DNA of 64,000 nucleotides from Rhodoferax aquaticus (GTDB lineage: Bacteria > Pseudomonadota > Gammaproteobacteria > Burkholderiales > Burkholderiaceae_C). Location of the stretch: assembly GCF_006974105.1 (NCBI RefSeq), contig NZ_CP036282.1, positions 1,984,001-2,048,000 of the forward strand, written 5' to 3'. A model generated the notes under the pieces. It had not been told where the DNA came from, made no database searches, and worked only from the letters and a program-made list of their open reading frames with translations. Positions within the stretch are counted from its first letter, which is position 1. Each line of letters begins with the position of its first letter. A program made the position numbers and the translations under genes. Of the stretch, positions 63,151 to 64,000 are shown in pieces.

Positions 63151-64000
63151 TGCTGCTATCTGTCGATAACCTGCGTGTAAGTTTTGCGGGCCACGCTGTC
63201 GTAAACGGTGTCAGCTTTAATATCAAGCCAGGTGAAAAACTGGCACTGGTAGGCGAGTCTGGCTCAGGGAAAACAATGTGCGCCATGAGCCTGCTGGGGC
63301 TTGCGCAGGGTGCATCTGTAAGCGGCCATGCGTGGTTTGAAACTGACAGCGGTCGAGCAGACTTGCTGGCGATGCCACCGCAAAAGATGCAAGCCATTCG
63401 CGGCAAGGACATCGCGATGGTGTTTCAAGAGCCCATGTCTGCCTTGAATCCGCTGTTCACGATTGGTGAGCAGATTGCGGAGGTTTTAGAGCTAAAAATG
63501 GGCTTATCGCCCATGGAAGCTGCGCAGGCTGCTATTGATTTGATTGCAGACACGGGCATTGCAAACCCTTCTCATCGGGTTAATGCGTATCCCCATCAAC
63601 TCTCGGGCGGGCAGCGGCAACGCGCGATGATTGCTATGGCGTTGGCTGCGCGGCCCAAGCTACTGCTGGCGGATGAACCAACAACAGCCTTAGACGTGAC
63701 AGTGCGCCGACAGATTTTGGATCTTTTGGGTAGTTTGCAAGTCAAGTACAACATGGCAGTCCTGCTGATTACCCACGACCTCCACTTGGTGCGCAGCTTC
63801 GCGGATCGGGTTGCGGTGATGGAGCAGGGGCGTATCGTCGAGCAAGGCGTTGTTGCGGATGTTTTTACGAAACCCCAGCATGCCTATACCCGTCGCCTAT
63901 TGGCGAGTGCCCCTTCTCGGGACATACAACCAATTCAATTGTCGGCCCCGGTGCTGGTGAGTGCTGCTGGATTGCGGGTTTCTTACCCGGTGGCCACACC
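63147..64000 (+). CDS. yejF: Peptide ABC transporter ATPase YejF, N-terminal part (cut by window end)
   Basis: 284 codons are visible. The first ABC domain is complete: Walker A VGESGSGKT, signature QLSGGQRQRAMIAMAL, Walker B LLLADEPTTALDVT and H-loop LITHD. It ends with the oligopeptide-ATPase tail (KPQHAYTRRLLASAPSRD). A second ABC domain starts near residue 270 (VLVSAAGLRVSYPV), as expected for the double-ATPase YejF. The frame is still open at the window end. Confidence 0.93.
   Translation, partial: MMLLSVDNLRVSFAGHAVVNGVSFNIKPGEKLALVGESGSGKTMCAMSLLGLAQGASVSGHAWFETDSGRADLLAMPPQKMQAIRGKDIAMVFQEPMSALNPLFTIGEQIAEVLELKMGLSPMEAAQAAIDLIADTGIANPSHRVNAYPHQLSGGQRQRAMIAMALAARPKLLLADEPTTALDVTVRRQILDLLGSLQVKYNMAVLLITHDLHLVRSFADRVAVMEQGRIVEQGVVADVFTKPQHAYTRRLLASAPSRDIQPIQLSAPVLVSAAGLRVSYPVAT

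Noticed and set aside
1..64000. CRISPR arrays, phage structural genes, toxin-antitoxin pairs or secretion clusters.
   Set aside because: Scanned by eye for regularly spaced direct repeats and for typical small gene pairs; none found.

Overview
The window looks like chromosome of a beta-proteobacterium of the family Comamonadaceae (Rhodoferax / Limnohabitans / Polaromonas type). This is an inference from three things. The gene neighbourhoods fit: pstSCAB-phoU-phoBR; a tauE-cysI-DUF934-cysHDN sulfate-assimilation run; lptF-lptG beside pepA-holC. The protein sequences look Burkholderiales-like. A short palindromic element (core AATAGCTG...CGC / GCG...CAGCTATT) is scattered through the window. 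Two complete tRNA genes are present, tRNA-Asn(GTT) and tRNA-Ser(GGA); no rRNA or CRISPR was seen.

Layout. 1-8.9 kb: start of an exopolyphosphatase gene, a LivK-type binding protein, a fasciclin lipoprotein, then the phosphate regulon pstS-pstC-pstA-pstB-phoU-phoB-phoR. Pho-box-like repeats lie upstream of both pstS and the divergent fasciclin gene. 9.1-17.2 kb (minus strand): tRNA-Asn, a ferredoxin reductase, a 7Fe ferredoxin and the assimilatory sulfate operon tauE-cysI-DUF934-cysH-cysD-cysN. 17.4-27.2 kb: a nucleoside and pseudouridine salvage locus with a 2OG-Fe(II) dioxygenase, nucleoside hydrolase, ribokinase, psuK, psuG and a complete BMP-type ABC nucleoside importer. 27.2-35 kb: mnmC with a decayed methyltransferase half, yggX, a receiver-GGDEF-EAL protein, a tadA-alpha/beta-hydrolase fusion, ldcA, a nucleotide cyclase-FHA protein and an internally deleted DUF1223 gene. 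35-43.5 kb: aminotransferase, cysB, a sirohydrochlorin chelatase, lptG, lptF, then pepA, holC, a small gene and a LivK-type lipoprotein.

43.5-54.5 kb is the accessory, decaying part. It holds tRNA-Ser; a multiply broken hybrid histidine kinase whose N-terminus is an APC amino-acid permease; an HDOD-GGDEF protein; a collapsed response regulator/kinase pair followed by a truncated PAP2 phosphatase; a type-3 solute-binding protein; a Cache chemoreceptor; and a scar made of an IS3 transposase fragment, the first 36 codons of a P4-type integrase and a tRNA-like 3' end. 54.5-64 kb returns to core genes: nfeD-qmcA, a large arginine/lysine/ornithine decarboxylase, fabI and the yejABEF peptide importer, with yejF cut by the window end.

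The pst/pho genes form one phosphate-sensing circuit. The sulfur genes (tauE to cysN, the ferredoxin/reductase pair, cysB and cbiX for siroheme) form a second. The salvage genes form a third: import of ribonucleosides, then hydrolysis or phosphorylation and C-C glycoside cleavage of pseudouridine.
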